From: Oscillospiraceae bacterium
GTDB lineage: Bacteria; Bacillota; Clostridia; Oscillospirales; Ruminococcaceae
Reading direction: 5' to 3'
Length of the DNA stretch: 6,484 nucleotides
Assembly (NCBI GenBank): GCA_015067375.1
Contig: SVMQ01000130.1
Location: 1-6,484, forward strand
Below the pieces are notes generated by a model. That model ran no database searches. It was not told where the DNA came from and was given only the letters and a program-made list of their open reading frames with translations. Shown piece after piece: positions 4,949 through 6,484 of the stretch (position 1 is the first letter of the stretch; every line of letters begins with the position of its first letter). Both the position numbers and the translations under genes were made by a program.

Positions 4949-6484
4949 TATTCTTTGTCTTCTTCCATACAGAGAACTTAAGCAGTGACAGCACGATCAG
5001 TGCGAACACTACAAGGCTGCCGATGTTGGAAACTACCTCGGGCAGACCGAGCTTGCCCGAAAGGTCGATCACCTTGTCTACGCCGAATACAGCGAGAAGC
5101 GCAAGCACGATGCCCACAAGACCCTCGCCGGCGATCATACCTGAGCAGAACAGGATGCCGTCATTCGTGACGGTCTTTTTCTTCTCCTCGTCGCCGCCGA
5201 ACTTAGCCTTGTCGAATACCAGACGCACCAGACCGCCGACCATGATGCAGGCGTTGAGGTGAACAGGCAGATATACGCCGATAGCAAAGGGGAGAACGGG
5301 GATGCCGATGATCTCGATAACTACTGCGATGATAGCGCCGAGGATAACGAGATCCCAGGGGAGCTGTGCGCTCATTACACCCTCAACGATCATCTTCATC
5401 AGTGTAGCCTGAGGAGCTGCAAGCTCGTCGCCGCCGAAGCCCCATGCGGTATCCAGCAGGTACAGTGTACCGCCGATAGCCAGCGCCGCTGCAACAACGC
5501 CGATAACTTCTGCGATCTGCTGCTTCTTAGGTGTACAGCCGAGAAGATAGCCTGTCTTAAGATCCTGAGAGGTGTCGCCTGCGATGGCGGAAACGATACA
5601 GATGATGGAGCCGATGGCGATAGCAGATGTCATGCCGTCTGCGCCGCTTGCGCCTGTGAACTTCAGGATAAGTGTTGCGATAAGGAGCGTTGCGATAGCC
5701 ATGCCCGAAACGGGGTTGTTGGAGCTTCCTACAAGACCTACCATTCTGGAGGAAACGGTAGCGAAGAAGAAGCCGAAAATTACGATGATGAATGCGCCGA
5801 TAAGATTAACGGGGATAGCGGGTACGAGCCATACAGCCAGTGTAAGAACCGCGACAGCGCCGATAACGAGCTTCATGCTGACATCCTGCTCTGTTCTGAG
5901 CTTGGAGCCGCTGCCCTTGATGCTCATGTTCTTCATGGCATCTCTGAATGTGCGGATGATGAGGGGGAGCGATTTGATGAGGCTGATGATACCGCCTGCC
6001 GCAAGCGCGCCTGCGCCTATGTAGCGGACATAGCTGCTCCAGATACCGCTTGCGCCCTCTGCTTCATATACAGCCTGAATGGTGCGCTCTGTTTCGGGGT
6101 ACATGATGATACCGCCGCCGAAAAGCACGATCATCGGAATGAGTACCATCCAGCTGAGTACGCCGCCTGCAAACATATAAGAGGAGATGCGCGGGCCGCA
6201 GATATAGCCTACGCTCATTACGGCAGGGTAGATCTGTGTGCCGATCTCGCCTGCGAAGCCCTTGATCCTGAGCGCTACCTCGCCGGGGACTGCCTTAAGA
6301 CCGTCGATGACGAACTTGAATGCTGCAGCAAAGCCCATTCCTGCAAATACGGTGGACGCGCTTGAGCCGCCCTCCTCGCCTGCAAGAAGAACCTCTGCAC
6401 AGGCTGTGCCCTCGGGGTAGGGGAGCACGTTATGCTCCTTTACGATGAGCGCGTTACGAAGCGGTACCATGAAGAATACACCCA
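4929..6484 (-). CDS. OPT family oligopeptide transporter (N-terminus beyond the right edge)
   Basis: The frame stays open to base 6484: the residues before the ATG at 6470 read GVFF, continuing the family's conserved run into MVPLRNALI, so that ATG is internal. About 517 residues are visible; bacterial OPT proteins are usually somewhat over 600, so roughly the first 100 are missing. Numbered from the internal Met, family signatures are PYPEGTACAEVL (17-28), GSSNNPVSGM (248-257), GDTSQDLKTGYLLG (298-311) followed by TPKKQQ (313-318), and IGIPVLPFAIGVYLP (388-402). Many hydrophobic helices are seen, for example about 102-122, 150-172, 201-219, 223-240, 282-297, 319-339, 373-393, 440-462 and 483-499, and the tail is lysine-rich (KKTKNNEKKKI). 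OPT proteins are membrane carriers, thought proton-coupled, for oligopeptides or metal chelates; substrate cannot be read from sequence. It is transcribed with the PqqD-like gene, which overlaps its 3' end. Confidence 0.93.
   Translation of the reverse strand, partial: GVFFMVPLRNALIVKEHNVLPYPEGTACAEVLLAGEEGGSSASTVFAGMGFAAAFKFVIDGLKAVPGEVALRIKGFAGEIGTQIYPAVMSVGYICGPRISSYMFAGGVLSWMVLIPMIVLFGGGIIMYPETERTIQAVYEAEGASGIWSSYVRYIGAGALAAGGIISLIKSLPLIIRTFRDAMKNMSIKGSGSKLRTEQDVSMKLVIGAVAVLTLAVWLVPAIPVNLIGAFIIVIFGFFFATVSSRMVGLVGSSNNPVSGMAIATLLIATLILKFTGASGADGMTSAIAIGSIICIVSAIAGDTSQDLKTGYLLGCTPKKQQIAEVIGVVAAALAIGGTLYLLDTAWGFGGDELAAPQATLMKMIVEGVMSAQLPWDLVILGAIIAVVIEIIGIPVLPFAIGVYLPVHLNACIMVGGLVRLVFDKAKFGGDEEKKKTVTNDGILFCSGMIAGEGLVGIVLALLAVFGVDKVIDLSGKLGLPEVVSNIGSLVVFALIVLSLLKFSVWKKTKNNEKKKI

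Noticed and set aside
5259..6365. Plus-strand open frame of 368 codons opposite the OPT gene
   Set aside because: The translation is rich in Cys, Asp and Ala without domain or membrane pattern, and is antisense to an unmistakable OPT transporter.
6468..6470. ATG at 6470 as the start of the OPT protein
   Set aside because: The frame continues upstream with residues (GVFF) fitting the conserved helix, and the family has further helices before this point.
1..6484. Defence island, phage or mobile element
   Set aside because: There is no integrase, transposase, nuclease, toxin-antitoxin pair, terminal inverted repeat or CRISPR repeat; all five genes fit ordinary chromosomal functions.

Overview
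The window looks like a piece of chromosome from a gut or rumen Ruminococcus-type bacterium (Oscillospiraceae, Firmicutes). The basis is a secreted protein ending in a type I dockerin, two Firmicutes-style transmembrane Ser/Thr kinases, GGAGG-type ribosome binding sites, a sigma-A-like promoter and a moderately GC-rich composition (judged by eye). No species can be fixed from sequence alone. There are five protein-coding genes, two of them cut by the window edges. I see no RNA gene, CRISPR array, transposase or integrase.

Left part, plus strand (1-2902): two consecutive paralogous genes, 12 bases apart and probably co-transcribed. Each encodes a cytoplasmic kinase domain, one membrane helix, a low-complexity extracellular stalk and a similar C-terminal extracellular domain of about 145 residues. 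The first gene lacks its N-lobe because it runs off the left edge; its stalk is almost pure Thr/Ala. The second is complete, with a Glu/Thr/Pro stalk and clear departures from canonical kinase motifs. A strong hairpin at 2914-2950 closes the pair and probably also ends the convergent gene to its right.

Middle, minus strand (4502 down to 3019): a single-gene unit with a near-consensus extended -10 promoter, a good ribosome binding site, and a secreted multi-module protein. Its modules are a signal peptide, an Ig-like domain, a chitobiase C-terminal-like domain, a glycine linker, a module of about 160 residues and a dockerin. It has no recognisable enzyme domain and may be a non-catalytic cellulosome-type component.

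Right part, minus strand (6484 down to 4534): an OPT-family oligopeptide transporter, cut at its N-terminus by the right edge, whose last 20 bases overlap the start of a small PqqD-like protein. A rho-independent terminator follows. The overlap implies coupled expression of transporter and PqqD-like partner.

A possible common theme is cell-surface sensing and handling of external polymers or peptides: kinase receptors facing outward, a dockerin protein outside the cell and a peptide importer. Nothing in the sequence proves the three units work together. The observations most worth following are the paired receptor kinases with unlike stalks and atypical catalytic motifs, and the coupling of an OPT transporter to a PqqD/RRE-like protein with no RiPP maturase in view.
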